A program made the position numbers and the translations under genes. A stretch of DNA of 26,409 nt from CAZGSV01 sp964528605 (GTDB lineage: Bacteria > Armatimonadota > Zipacnadia > CAZGSV01). The stretch's first letter is position 1; each line of letters starts with the position of its first letter. A model generated the notes under the pieces. The model worked only from the letters and a program-made list of their open reading frames with translations. It made no database searches and was not told the origin of the DNA. This document shows positions 1 through 8,176 of the stretch, one piece after another. Location of the stretch: positions 1 to 26,409 of the forward strand of contig CAZGSV010000042.1 of NCBI GenBank assembly GCA_964528605.1, given 5' to 3'.

Positions 1-525
1 GAGCGCGGGCGCCAAGTCGCGGCGCAGGAACTGTCGCCTGCGGGCGCCACGCAGGCCGGGTCGGCACCAGCCCGCGCGCCCTCCGATGACATCAAGTCTC
101 TGCTCTGCGCCCAGGCGCAACATGTCGTTCTCTACGAGGACAACGACCTGACGGCCCCCCCCGCGAGCGGGCTCTCGGCGTGGCAGGCGATGACGGTAGT
201 CCCGTGCAGCATGGGCACGCTGGGCCGCATCGCCGCCGGCGCCGCCGACACCCTCATCACGCGAGCGGCCGATGTCGCCCTCAAGTAACGGCGGCGCTTA
301 GTGCTGGTATGCCGCGAGACGCCCCTCAGCCTCATCCATCTGCGCAACATGACTGCGGTCACCGAGGCGGGCGGGGTCATCCTCCCTGCGGCTCCCGGTT
401 GGTACCAGCGGCCACGCCAACTCGGCGACCTGGTGGATTTCGTGGTGCAGAGGATCTACCAAGCGCTGGGGCCCGGCATTGACTTGGTGCCGGAGTGGGG
501 CGCGCCCCCCCCGCAAGCGGAATGA
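1..525 (+). pseudogene. ubiX: UbiX-like flavin prenyltransferase, 5'-truncated by window edge, with an in-frame TAA
   Basis: Frame 1 is open from the window edge and reads as the C-terminal three quarters of a UbiX/Pad1 flavin prenyltransferase, the enzyme that makes prenylated FMN for UbiD-type decarboxylases. Recognisable pieces are NDLTAPPASG, the active-site stretch MTVVPCSMGTLGRIAAG, RRRLVLVCRETPLSLIHLRN and the C-terminal YQRPRQLGDLVDFVVQRI. The frame is kept throughout, but codon 286-288 is TAA where the family normally has a charged residue, between ALK and RRR. One G-to-T change from GAA would explain it. A GTG at 301 could in principle restart translation but would leave out the PCS motif. 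The stop at 523-525 overlaps the UbiA start as ATGA, as in a coupled operon. It may be a recent pseudogene, a sequencing or assembly error, or (less likely) a readthrough case. Family assignment is firm; the status of the stop is open. Confidence 0.85.
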
Positions 526-1379
526 CCCTCATCCGCCGGCTGCTGCGGCTGGTGCGCTTCGAGCACACCCTCTTCGCCCTGCCCTTCGCCATCATGGGAG
601 CCTTCCTAGCCGCTGACGGCTGGCCCACCGGGAAGCAGCTCGGCCTCATCCTGATGGCCATGGTGGGAGCGCGCACGGCGGCGATGGGTTTCAACCGCAT
701 CGTTGACCTCCCTTACGACCGGCTCAATCCGCGCACGCAGCAGTGGGAACTGCCCAGCGGCAAAGTGACGGTGCCCCAGGCCTGGGCCCTGGTCACCATC
801 AGCGCCGCCGTCTTCGTGCTCGCCGCCGGCTTGCTGAACCGGCTGGCGCTGTCGCTCTCGCCCGTGGCGTTGGCGATAGTCCTCTTCTATTCCTACACCA
901 AGCGCTTCACAGTCCTAACCCATCTGGCGTTGGGGCTCGCGCTCAGCGTGGCCCCCACCGGAGCCTGGATCGCGATCAAGGGCTCGTTCGCTTTGGCGCC
1001 GCTCGTGCTCTCGGCGGCCGTGGTCATGTGGACCGCCGGGTTCGACATCATCTACGCGTGTCAGGACTACGACTTCGACCGCGCCACGGGACTGCGCTCG
1101 ATGCCCGCGCGCTTCGGCATCGCCAGAGCCCTGTTCTTCTCCTCGGCGCTGCACGTCGGAATGATGCTCGCGGTGGTGGCAGTGGGCTTGCTGACGGCAC
1201 GCGGGGCTATCTACTACGCGGCGGCGGTGCTGACCGCCGCATTTCTCGTTTACGAGCACCGTATAGTCAGGCCAGGTGACCTGAGCCGCGCCGACACCGC
1301 CTTCTTCACTGTCAACGGCATCGTAAGCCTGCTCCTGATGGCGGCGACAGTCGCGGATGTGCTGGTGCTAGGCCGTTGA
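522..1379 (+). CDS. ubiA: UbiA-family prenyltransferase (4-hydroxybenzoate polyprenyltransferase / MqnP-like)
   Basis: This 285-residue integral membrane protein belongs to the UbiA superfamily, which joins a polyprenyl diphosphate to an aromatic acid in quinone biosynthesis. Both Asp-rich Mg-diphosphate motifs are present: NRIVDLPYD (N58, D62, D66) followed by RLNPRT, and DIIYACQDYDFD (D175, D182, D186) followed by RATGLRSMPARFG. Hydrophobic segments fill the rest. The ATG at 522 overlaps the ubiX stop (ATGA), and MTLIRRLLRLVRFEHTLFAL matches the usual N-terminus, so upstream in-frame starts are not used. The ubiX-ubiA pairing is typical of the futalosine menaquinone route (MqnP) in bacteria outside Proteobacteria, but no mqn gene is visible here, so the substrate is inferred. 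The last 12 bases overlap the convergent carboxypeptidase gene. Confidence 0.93.
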   Translation: MTLIRRLLRLVRFEHTLFALPFAIMGAFLAADGWPTGKQLGLILMAMVGARTAAMGFNRIVDLPYDRLNPRTQQWELPSGKVTVPQAWALVTISAAVFVLAAGLLNRLALSLSPVALAIVLFYSYTKRFTVLTHLALGLALSVAPTGAWIAIKGSFALAPLVLSAAVVMWTAGFDIIYACQDYDFDRATGLRSMPARFGIARALFFSSALHVGMMLAVVAVGLLTARGAIYYAAAVLTAAFLVYEHRIVRPGDLSRADTAFFTVNGIVSLLLMAATVADVLVLGR

Positions 1380-2570
1380 CTGGGCGCGGCGGGTGCGCAC
1401 CATAGCCCAGTAGGTGGCCAGCAACAGGAAGAGCACGGCGGCCGGCGCCTTGAGATACCCCAGCCAGCGCCATGGCGCCGCCTCTACCGCCGCCGCGGTG
1501 ACCAGGGGTACCGTGACGCGTGGCTTCCCGTGCACCATAACCGTGACCTTGCCGGCGCGTTGGCCCTTCCTCACGGGCGCTTCCAGGCGGATGGGCTCGG
1601 GCTGCAGGGCAACCTCCGGGTTCACGCTCTTGGGCATCACCAGCCAGAAGGACTCGGTCGGCGATACCGGCACCTGAGCGCTTCGCCCCCCCTTGACTTT
1701 CGCCTTGCCGCTCGGCCTGCCCCTCAGCAGCACCCTTACGCGCTTGTAGCGCGAGAACCCTTCATCGAGCAGCCGCGCGCCCTCAGGCTGGGCGTTGGTG
1801 GCGCCCAGCACGACCACCAGTAGCCGCCAGTCGTTGCGCGCCGCCGCCGCGGCCAGGCAATCGCCGGCCTCGGGCGTGGAGCCGGTCTTAATGCCCTCGC
1901 AGCCCCCATACGCCCACAGCATCTTGTTGCGATTGGTGATCGTCTTCCCTTGCGGCTTGGCGCTCCATTTCACCGTGGCAGTGCGCAACCGCACCAGGGA
2001 GGCGAACTCCGGATTGCCGAGCGCCTCCCTGGCGATGAGTGCCATATCGTGAGCGGTGCTGAAGTGACGCGGGTCGTGGGCGCCGGTGGGGTTGACGAAG
2101 TTGGTGTCCTCGGCGCCGATCTTCTGCGCGCGCGCGTTCATCGCCGCCACGAACTTGTCCACGCTGCCGGCGGCGGCCTCCGCCGCCGCGATGACGGCGT
2201 CGTTGTCCGACTCCAGCAGTATGGCCTTGAGCGTGTCGTCGCGGCCAATGGTGTTGCCCGGCTGAAGGCCCAGGCGCGCCCCCGGTTGCCTGGCCGCCCG
2301 CCCGCTCACCTTGATGGTCGCGTCCGCCGGCAGCGTCTCCATCAGTATCAGCGCGGTCAGCATCTTGGTCAGGCTTGCCGGGTAGCGCCGCTGGTCGCTG
2401 TTGCGCTCGAGGACGGCTATGCCGCTTCCGTAGTCCGTGAGTTCGTAGGCCATCGCCACGGGCGCGGCGCGGGATCGCCCGCCGAGCAGGACGAGAGCCG
2501 CCAGCAGCACAAGCATGCCGCGGCTGGCGCGCTCCAGTGACCGCCTGGCAACCATAGGTGACATAGTCAT
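1368..2570 (-). CDS. dacA: D-alanyl-D-alanine carboxypeptidase (S11 family, DacA/PBP5-like)
   Basis: The 400-residue product is a low-molecular-mass penicillin-binding protein that trims the terminal D-Ala from peptidoglycan stem peptides outside the membrane. The three active-site motifs of family S11 are intact: SLTK (S66, K69), SDN (S121-N123) and KTG (K229). A signal peptide (MLVLLAALVLLGG, cleavage near RSRAAP) precedes the catalytic domain. A PBP5-like beta-rich domain follows, and the C-terminus holds a membrane segment (LKAPAAVLFLLLATYWAMV) with a basic tail, so it is probably anchored at both secretion and C-terminal stages. The ATG at 2570 lies one base after the TGA of the upstream gene (TGATATG), with GGTTGG-like pairing potential before it, which suggests translational coupling. 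A second ATG at 2555 is possible. It is the last gene of the HNH-RIFT-dacA operon. Confidence 0.93.
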   Translation of the reverse strand: MTMSPMVARRSLERASRGMLVLLAALVLLGGRSRAAPVAMAYELTDYGSGIAVLERNSDQRRYPASLTKMLTALILMETLPADATIKVSGRAARQPGARLGLQPGNTIGRDDTLKAILLESDNDAVIAAAEAAAGSVDKFVAAMNARAQKIGAEDTNFVNPTGAHDPRHFSTAHDMALIAREALGNPEFASLVRLRTATVKWSAKPQGKTITNRNKMLWAYGGCEGIKTGSTPEAGDCLAAAAARNDWRLLVVVLGATNAQPEGARLLDEGFSRYKRVRVLLRGRPSGKAKVKGGRSAQVPVSPTESFWLVMPKSVNPEVALQPEPIRLEAPVRKGQRAGKVTVMVHGKPRVTVPLVTAAAVEAAPWRWLGYLKAPAAVLFLLLATYWAMVRTRRAQSTA

Positions 2571-2571
2571 A

Positions 2572-5508
2572 TCACCAACCGGCTTTCGCGAGCACGTGCT
2601 CGACGATATTCCCCAATAGGGCCACTTCCTCTGTCGCGGCCTGCGCGCGCCCCTCCGAGACGATGACCTGCGGAGCGACCAAGAGCAGGTAACCCGGATC
2701 CTCTCTCTCGGCGATCGAGGGGTCACCTTCCTCGTCCGCCGCGAGCACTCGCCAGTTGCCCGCCAGTCGCATCACCTTGCCCCCTTGCTGTCGCAGCGGG
2801 GGCAGCCTGAGCAGCGGCGTCGGCTCCGAAAAGATCGGATGCCCCGGCATCAGCATCTGGGACAGGCGAGTCGCCCTCGCCCCCACAGCCACACCGTCGC
2901 CAAACAGAGCCTCAAGCGCCTCCTTCCCCGGCAGCCCGAGCAAGCACACTACTCCGCCGTGGCGCAAGTGCTCGGCCGCGGACTCGGCCCACAAGGAGCC
3001 CACGAGCGCCGCGCAGTCCACGAAGAGTGCGTCGCAGCGGCCGAGCCACTCGGGCGGCGCCTCAGGGATGACGCTCGCCACGGGCAAGTCCATCTTGGTG
3101 AGGGCCGCGAACAACCGCCCGCGCCTTTCCTGTTCGAGGCAACCTACGATGTCGCCCGCCAACCGGCCCACTTTGAGGGAGATAACCGGAGAGGCGCCTG
3201 CACCGATGTAAGCCCGCGCGACGACCTCCCCGCCAGGCGCGCCTGCACAACGCAGCGCCGCCACCTGCGGCAACGGCCCAGCCTGGAGTGTCTGCGAGTC
3301 CGCCGTGCTCTCTTCGTCCGCGCCCACCTCGAGGCGAACCGCCAGGCTGGTCTTCCCGGCCGCAGCGACCAGCAGAGGCAACTCCCCCTGGCCCTCGGGA
3401 CCGGTGGGGAACGGATCGAGCACCGGGACCACTCTGAGAAGCCGCCCAACGATCTCGGGGCCGCTGATGCCGGCCTCCGCAAGCGCGCTCAGGAGGCGCA
3501 ACGCTCCCGCTGCCCCCCCCTGCCCACCGGCTCTCCGGTGGAGCGCCAACAGCGTAGCGACGGCGGCCTCTTGCAGGGCGCACGCAGGCTGCGCCCCAGC
3601 CCTCCGGCTGGCCGCCAAGGCCCAGGCTAGTGCCTCCGCCATCCAGCCGCTGGTGGCCAGGTCCGGTGGCCCGGTCGCGCCCCAAGCGTCCGCCTCTACC
3701 ACGGTGCCGGCGCGAAAGAGCCCGGTCTCCGCGTCGCGGCAGCCGTAGAGCATGAAGCCAAGGCCCTCGTCAAGGATCTCGAGCATCTCTTGCTGGTCGC
3801 TCGCGCACAAGCGGCCCAACGCGGCGAGCCACTTGGCCTGCGCCCGCCCCCCCCGACTGAGGCGCCCGGCGCTGCCCTGCCGCGGTCCCTCCTTCAGAGA
3901 ACTGAACCAACTGCCATCCGGCTGCCGTAGGGGGTTGACCGTCGCGGCCAGGGCGCGAGCGCTCGCCGCCCAGTTCTCGTTGCCGTCCCACAAGGTCAAG
4001 ACTGACAGACCCAGCGCCGCATCCGCAGCCGCCTCCAACTCGGCGAACTCCGGCGGGCCTTCGGCCAACTTGCGCGCCAGCCCGGATGCGCGGCTGGCGC
4101 ACTCCTCGCAAACGGGGTCACGCCACACGCGTGCCGCCAACGCGACCGCTTCGGGCAGAATCGGTAGGCCACCGTCGTCTTGGCGCTGCAAGGCCTGGCG
4201 CGCGGCTTCGCTCGCGCGCCGGCGGATAGCAGCGTTCTCCTCCGGCACGCCGCACAGCAGCCAGGCCGCCGCCGCTGCGAGCGCGGCCCGGTCCGCCTCC
4301 GACTCGCTAAGGCCCGCATCGCTTGCTGTTGGGCCGGTGATTGCCTCCCAGAAGTAGGGATAGTAAGCCCTCGCGCGGGCGGAGAAACCGGGCAGCGCCT
4401 CCGCCGCCTCCAGCCACTCCGGCGCGCAGGCGGCGATGACCGCCTCAGCCCCGGCTGGCGGCTCCGCGATCAGCGCGCGCTCGCTGGGCAGCGGAACCTG
4501 GCCTGCGATGCGCCATTCAAGCACCTGGTAGGCAGCCTCCCCGCTGGAGGCAAACAGCATCTCCAACTCCTCACCGCCACCGGCAATGGCCACGGGCGCC
4601 ATGCCGTCGAGCGCCCCCACGAGCACGGCCGCCACCAGCCCGTCGTCCGCCTCCAGCACACCGGCGAGCGAGGTGCCTGGCTCGAGGTGCTCACCGCTCC
4701 CCCCCCTGAAGAGCACGCCCTCGGGCAGCGCCTCAATGCGCCACTGCGGCACGCCCAGGCAGTGGTAGCGATGAGCCCTCCGGGTCTCTTCAGCACCCTG
4801 GCCGCGGGCGAGCACGACCGCAACGCTCTCCGGCCGCATCGCCAAGCGAAACCGAAGGCGAACGGCGCTTTCCCAGTCACCGCCGGAAGCCCACAACAGC
4901 GTCGTGGCTTGGGCGCCGGCCGCCGCCGCCTCAAGCCGCAGCCACTCTTTGCTGGCCACTCGTGCACCACCGCTCGTCCTCACCAGGCCCGCGCCCAGGG
5001 GCGTCTGGTGCGCCACGGCGAGGTCGCACTCGGGCCCGTCCTCGAACCCCACTACCTCACCCTCAAGCACAACGCCCACCGCGTCATCGGCTGAACTCGC
5101 CCCGCGGCCCCACAACTTCAATCCGCCCAACACCGGCCCGCTCCGCAAGACGACCAACTGCGCCGGCCCGGTCTCGATGGTCATCCCCGCTGGGCCCTCG
5201 CCCACGCTCAAGCGAGAGCGCACCGGCGTCGCCTCGGCCGCGCTCGCGCTCCAATCGGCGACGATCTCCGCGGTCTCGTGCGGCTGGAGCGAAGCGCGGA
5301 ACTCGACCTGCGCCCAGCGCACGCTGCCATCCGGCCACGAACAGAGCGGATGGGCAACGCAGGGAATTGGCACGCGGCCCTCCAGCAGCAACCGCAGGCG
5401 CGACAGGTCGTGCAGCCATCCTCTGCCGAAGGGCAGCCCGACCCGCACCGCCACCGCGCTCTGCTTTCTGCCTATGGCTTCGCGCAGGCGGAGCAGTCCG
5501 CTATTCAT
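2572..5508 (-). CDS. RIFT-barrel (PcRGLX/YetA-like) three-domain protein
   Basis: The 978-residue product begins with a region typical of the RIFT-barrel domain of exo-rhamnogalacturonan lyase/YetA-like proteins: LPFGRGWLHDLSRLRL (residues 25-40), a VPIPC strand and PLCSWPDGSVRW (54-65). The middle (about 370-700) is helical with repeated Ala/Leu/Trp-rich helices, suggesting an alpha/alpha toroid, and includes YYPYFWEA and WFSSLKEGP. The C-terminal part (about 770-978) alternates strands and helices (CDALFVDCAALVG, GGVVCLLGLPGKEAL, MLMPGHPIFS), resembling a Rossmann or class I amidotransferase-like (ThuA/trimerisation-type) fold; this last call is a guess. No signal peptide is visible, which is odd for a polysaccharide-active protein. 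Its ATG overlaps the end of the HNH gene by 8 bases and its stop abuts dacA. The substrate is unknown; uronic-acid sugars are a family-based possibility. Confidence 0.75.
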   Translation of the reverse strand: MNSGLLRLREAIGRKQSAVAVRVGLPFGRGWLHDLSRLRLLLEGRVPIPCVAHPLCSWPDGSVRWAQVEFRASLQPHETAEIVADWSASAAEATPVRSRLSVGEGPAGMTIETGPAQLVVLRSGPVLGGLKLWGRGASSADDAVGVVLEGEVVGFEDGPECDLAVAHQTPLGAGLVRTSGGARVASKEWLRLEAAAAGAQATTLLWASGGDWESAVRLRFRLAMRPESVAVVLARGQGAEETRRAHRYHCLGVPQWRIEALPEGVLFRGGSGEHLEPGTSLAGVLEADDGLVAAVLVGALDGMAPVAIAGGGEELEMLFASSGEAAYQVLEWRIAGQVPLPSERALIAEPPAGAEAVIAACAPEWLEAAEALPGFSARARAYYPYFWEAITGPTASDAGLSESEADRAALAAAAAWLLCGVPEENAAIRRRASEAARQALQRQDDGGLPILPEAVALAARVWRDPVCEECASRASGLARKLAEGPPEFAELEAAADAALGLSVLTLWDGNENWAASARALAATVNPLRQPDGSWFSSLKEGPRQGSAGRLSRGGRAQAKWLAALGRLCASDQQEMLEILDEGLGFMLYGCRDAETGLFRAGTVVEADAWGATGPPDLATSGWMAEALAWALAASRRAGAQPACALQEAAVATLLALHRRAGGQGGAAGALRLLSALAEAGISGPEIVGRLLRVVPVLDPFPTGPEGQGELPLLVAAAGKTSLAVRLEVGADEESTADSQTLQAGPLPQVAALRCAGAPGGEVVARAYIGAGASPVISLKVGRLAGDIVGCLEQERRGRLFAALTKMDLPVASVIPEAPPEWLGRCDALFVDCAALVGSLWAESAAEHLRHGGVVCLLGLPGKEALEALFGDGVAVGARATRLSQMLMPGHPIFSEPTPLLRLPPLRQQGGKVMRLAGNWRVLAADEEGDPSIAEREDPGYLLLVAPQVIVSEGRAQAATEEVALLGNIVEHVLAKAGW

Positions 5509-6040
5509 GCCATAGCAGGGAGGGATCTACGAAGGGCTCCAGATACTGGCGCCACTTCTCGTCCTGCACCGCGCCCATGAACTTGGCCAGGCTGATGTAG
5601 GGCACGTAACGGGGCCGCCGCGGTTTGTGCCGCAGCAGCATGCCCGCCTCCTGCGGCAGCCGGTGCCCCTTGCGCGAATTGCAGCGCGTGCAGCAGCAGA
5701 CCAGATTGGCCCAGTCGGTATCCCCGCCGCGATGCTTGGGTACTACGTGGTCAACGGTTAGCGGGCCGTCGGTGCGCCCGCAGTATTGGCAGGTGTGGTG
5801 GTCGCGCGCCAGGATGCTCTTGCGCGAGAGTTTCAGTTCCGGCATCGGTCGGCGCACGAAGTAGGCCAACTTCACCACGCTCGGCAGCGGCAGGGAGAAG
5901 CGCGCCGCCCGCACCAACTCGCCGTTGCACTCGATGGTCTCCGCCTTACCCAGCAGTACAAGCCCGATCGCCCGCCGCGCATTGGTGATGTTCAGCGGCT
6001 CGTAATTGAAATTCAGCACCAACACCTGCGCGTCGAGCAT
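5501..6040 (-). CDS. HNH endonuclease
   Basis: The 179-residue protein is a member of the widespread stand-alone HNH family found as a chromosomal gene in many bacteria. The N-terminal half (VLVLNFNYEPLNITNARRAI) matches the conserved leader of this family. The HNH core follows: CQYC (C84, C87), VDHVVPKHRGG (D97, H98), WANLVCCCTRCNSRKG (N112, zinc cysteines C117 and C120, N121). All zinc and catalytic positions are present, so a metal-dependent nuclease is expected. Its biological role is not established for this family; it is not linked here to a methylase or a phage. It leads the operon with the RIFT protein and dacA, with an 8-base overlap to the next gene, and has a promoter with TATAAT directly upstream. 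GGAG lies about 10 bases before the ATG. Confidence 0.92.
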   Translation of the reverse strand: MLDAQVLVLNFNYEPLNITNARRAIGLVLLGKAETIECNGELVRAARFSLPLPSVVKLAYFVRRPMPELKLSRKSILARDHHTCQYCGRTDGPLTVDHVVPKHRGGDTDWANLVCCCTRCNSRKGHRLPQEAGMLLRHKPRRPRYVPYISLAKFMGAVQDEKWRQYLEPFVDPSLLWHE

Positions 6041-6069
6041 TCCTATGGCTCCGCAAACCTTTCCCCGTG

Positions 6070-6098
6070 ATTATAGCGCCGCCCCTCAGCACCGGCAA
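6070..6098 (-). promoter_or_regulatory. sigma70-type promoter of the HNH-RIFT-dacA operon
   Basis: On the minus strand TTGCCG (6098-6093) and a perfect TATAAT (6075-6070) are separated by 17 bases. The predicted start site near 6063 gives a leader of about 22 bases before the HNH ATG at 6040. Confidence 0.7.
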
Positions 6099-6127
6099 AC
6101 CGCCGCGCGCGGCCGCCGCGCCTCGGG

Positions 6128-6133
6128 TATACT
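6128..6133 (+). promoter_or_regulatory. Candidate -10 element of the SGNH hydrolase gene
   Basis: TATACT stands alone in a very GC-rich stretch 18 bases before the ATG at 6152. No convincing -35 is seen. The leader would be short, with the ribosome site GAGGTGA (6140-6146) inside it. The similar sequence TATACTCCGCCCG occurs at 26340, before the window end. Confidence 0.35.
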
Positions 6134-6151
6134 GCGCCCGAGGTGATTCGC

Positions 6152-6823
6152 ATGGCCGTTGATCTGCGCTCCGAGCCCTTCCAACTGCTCCTGACTCTGG
6201 GGGAAAGCACCGTGCACGGCATGTGCGCCACTACCGAGAACCGCCGGTGGGTGAACCTGCTCGCCGACCTGATATCCGAGTTCCAAGGGCAGCCCGTCCG
6301 TTTGCTCAACCAGGGCATCAGCGCCAACTCCATTTCCGCCCGCAGCCCCGGCTACGAAGCCAGCGCTAAGCCCAGCGCGCTCGAACGCCTGCAGGCCGAC
6401 GTGCTGGCGCACAAGCCAGACCTCTTCGTCTGCGCCTACGGCCTGAACGATATGCGCTGCCGCATGCACCCGGAGGAGTTCCGTGAGGATCTGCGCACCA
6501 TGGTGCGCGCGGTGCGCGAGTGCTGCCGGCCCGTCACGGTGCTCACGACCGTCTACCACATGACCGGGTGGGATCGCTACGCCCCCTTTGACCGAGGCAG
6601 CCTGGAGGCCACGCGCCTGTTCAATCTGGTCATCGCTCAGGTGGCGGAGGAGGAAGGCGCACTTCTGGCGGACATCCATGCTGCGGAGGGCGCAGCCGAC
6701 TGGATGATCCATCCCGACGGCGTGCACGCGAACGACCTGGGGCACCGGATCATCGCCCACCGCGTCTTCGAGGCGCTCGCCCAGCGCTGTTCCTGTCTCG
6801 CGTGCACCAGCCCACACGCCTGA
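6152..6823 (+). CDS. SGNH/GDSL-type hydrolase (esterase-like)
   Basis: The 223-residue product carries all four SGNH blocks: the nucleophile serine in LGEST (S19, with Glu replacing the common Asp of GDS), glycine in LLNQGIS (G55), asparagine in YGLNDMR (N99) and the Asp-His pair in HPDGVHAND (D189, H192). Members hydrolyse esters on sugars, lipids or small molecules; nothing here names the substrate. No signal peptide is visible, so it probably acts in the cytoplasm. The ATG at 6152 was chosen because GAGGTGA lies 5 bases upstream; a GTG at 6143 is in frame but sits inside that ribosome site. It is a single-gene unit between the divergent HNH operon and the convergent DUF151 gene, 69 bases away. 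Confidence 0.88.
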   Translation: MAVDLRSEPFQLLLTLGESTVHGMCATTENRRWVNLLADLISEFQGQPVRLLNQGISANSISARSPGYEASAKPSALERLQADVLAHKPDLFVCAYGLNDMRCRMHPEEFREDLRTMVRAVRECCRPVTVLTTVYHMTGWDRYAPFDRGSLEATRLFNLVIAQVAEEEGALLADIHAAEGAADWMIHPDGVHANDLGHRIIAHRVFEALAQRCSCLACTSPHA

Positions 6824-6870
6824 GGACCGCCGCCTCGGCCCGCGCGGGCTGCGCAACCAGCCCACCCTTA

Positions 6871-6882
6871 GGCCCTAGGGCC
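6871..6882. terminator. Palindrome between convergent genes, possible bidirectional terminator
   Basis: GGCCCTAGGGCC is a perfect 12-base palindrome in the 69-base gap between the SGNH gene and the convergent DUF151 gene. No T-run follows on either strand, so a classic intrinsic terminator is not shown. Confidence 0.25.
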
Positions 6883-6892
6883 CGCCCAGGCG

Positions 6893-7369
6893 CTAGGAGA
6901 TGTCGTCTATGTCCAGTTGGCCGACTATCTCCCGAAAGCGCTCGTCCTCCTCGTTCTCCACCCGCTCGGAGTCCTGCAGGGGCACGGCCGCCTGCTCCAC
7001 CACTTGATCCGACACGTATATGGGCGCCCCCACCCTCAGCGCCAGCGCGATGGCGTCGCTCGGCCTGGCGTCAATCTCCTGCTCGTTGCCGTTGTTCACC
7101 AGCACCAGCAAGGCATAATAGATTTCGTTGCGCAGGTCGTGGACGACTACTCGCGCCACCTGTACCTCCAGTTCCTCCAGGATGCTGCGCATCAAGTCAT
7201 GAGTAAGAGGCCGCTCCGGCACCCAGCCTCTGAGTTCGTAGAGGATCGCGGTGGCCTCGCAGGGGCCGATCACTATGGGCAGGGCGCGCTTGCCCTCCCT
7301 CTCCTTGAGCACCACGACCATTTGCTTGGCCGAGTCTTTCACCATGGTGTGCACTACCATCTCAACCAT
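6893..7369 (-). CDS. Bifunctional nuclease family protein (DUF151/BFN)
   Basis: The 158-residue protein matches the DUF151 (bifunctional nuclease, BFN) family over its full length: VVLKEREGKRALPIVIGPCEA, the THDLMRSILEELE helix, then the very conserved DARPSDAIALALRVGAPIYV. An acidic C-terminal tail (VENEEDERFREIV) is also usual. Characterised relatives cut both DNA and RNA in vitro, but the bacterial role is unclear. AAGGAGG ends 9 bases before the ATG at 7369; the GTG at 7372 directly before it is an equally allowed start. The gene begins 24 bases after the stop of the degenerate amidohydrolase gene, on the same strand, so it is probably the fourth gene of that operon. Confidence 0.92.
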   Translation of the reverse strand: MVEMVVHTMVKDSAKQMVVVLKEREGKRALPIVIGPCEATAILYELRGWVPERPLTHDLMRSILEELEVQVARVVVHDLRNEIYYALLVLVNNGNEQEIDARPSDAIALALRVGAPIYVSDQVVEQAAVPLQDSERVENEEDERFREIVGQLDIDDIS

Positions 7370-7393
7370 CACCGCGCACCTCCTTGACGCCGT

Positions 7394-8176
7394 TCACTCA
7401 CCACACCGCGGGTGCTGCAATAGGTCGAGGAGGTTCCTGCTCAGCAAGCCGCCGCGCAACTCTGTGTCCATCGCCATCATTGTAACCTTCGCCGTCGCAA
7501 CACTCTCGTACTGCAACGGCCACCCGCTACCAAGCACGAGCCTATGCCCCAGTTCCGCATTAGTCAACTGCTCCCACATCCGTTCCGGCCCCTGCACGCC
7601 TGCCACGTCGTACCACGGCGGCCTTGCCCGCTGCAGTAGCCGCTGCAGAGCAAGAATCTCGCCCAATCGGGCAAAGGAAACGAGCAGCCGCGTGCGCTCG
7701 TCGCAATAGCGCGCCAGTTCGGCGATCTCCGCCGCCTTGACCGCGGGAACGCGCACCGCCGGATGGTGCTGCCGCTCGTCCTGCAACCTCATCGTGACGA
7801 TCAGAGGCAGATCGCGTCCGCCGCACGCGGCAGCAAGCGCCCTCATGGCGGCGCCGTTCGCCGCATAGGAGTGATAGTTGGGATGGGTGCGGATCGCTGC
7901 CGCTCCTCGCTGCGCCCAGCGATCTAGTGCGCCGCGCCAGCCGGGGTAAGTCGGATTGACGCAGGGGGCGGGGAGCAGACGGTCGTTCCCCTGCTCCGCC
8001 TCGCGCCACAATTCCTTGTTGCCCTCTTCCGGGTCCTTGAGGAAAACAGAGCCGAGCGGCGAAACCAGCGCCTTCTCAATTCCCTCCTTGTCCATCATCG
8101 CCAGCAGCCCCGCGGCGTCGCCGCAGCCCCCGCTGTAGAAGGGCCATCGCCCCACAAAGGCAGTCGCGTCTAGCAT
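7394..8176 (-). CDS. Amidohydrolase-fold protein lacking the metal ligands
   Basis: The 260-residue product has the length and layout of an amidohydrolase-2 (PF04909-like) TIM barrel: a DATAFVGRWPF start, KALVSPLGSVF, a strand at AAAIRTHPNYHSY, and LVLGSGWPLQYES near the end. Each usual metal-binding position is changed: the N-terminal HxH is TAF, the later His strands read LIVTMRL and LLVSFAR, and the GSD of strand 8 reads GSG. So it is probably not a metal-dependent hydrolase. A stretch RLQDERQHHP might supply another activity. Its ATG overlaps the stop of the preceding amidohydrolase gene (ATGCTAG), so the two are probably made together, perhaps as a catalytic/non-catalytic pair. The function is unknown. 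Confidence 0.8.
   Translation of the reverse strand: MLDATAFVGRWPFYSGGCGDAAGLLAMMDKEGIEKALVSPLGSVFLKDPEEGNKELWREAEQGNDRLLPAPCVNPTYPGWRGALDRWAQRGAAAIRTHPNYHSYAANGAAMRALAAACGGRDLPLIVTMRLQDERQHHPAVRVPAVKAAEIAELARYCDERTRLLVSFARLGEILALQRLLQRARPPWYDVAGVQGPERMWEQLTNAELGHRLVLGSGWPLQYESVATAKVTMMAMDTELRGGLLSRNLLDLLQHPRCGE

Noticed and set aside
4180..5094. Plus-strand open frame of 304 codons
   Set aside because: Antisense to the RIFT protein and without family motifs.
5501..6040. HNH gene as part of a restriction or phage system
   Set aside because: No methyltransferase, phage or toxin gene is adjacent; the family is a common chromosomal stand-alone gene.
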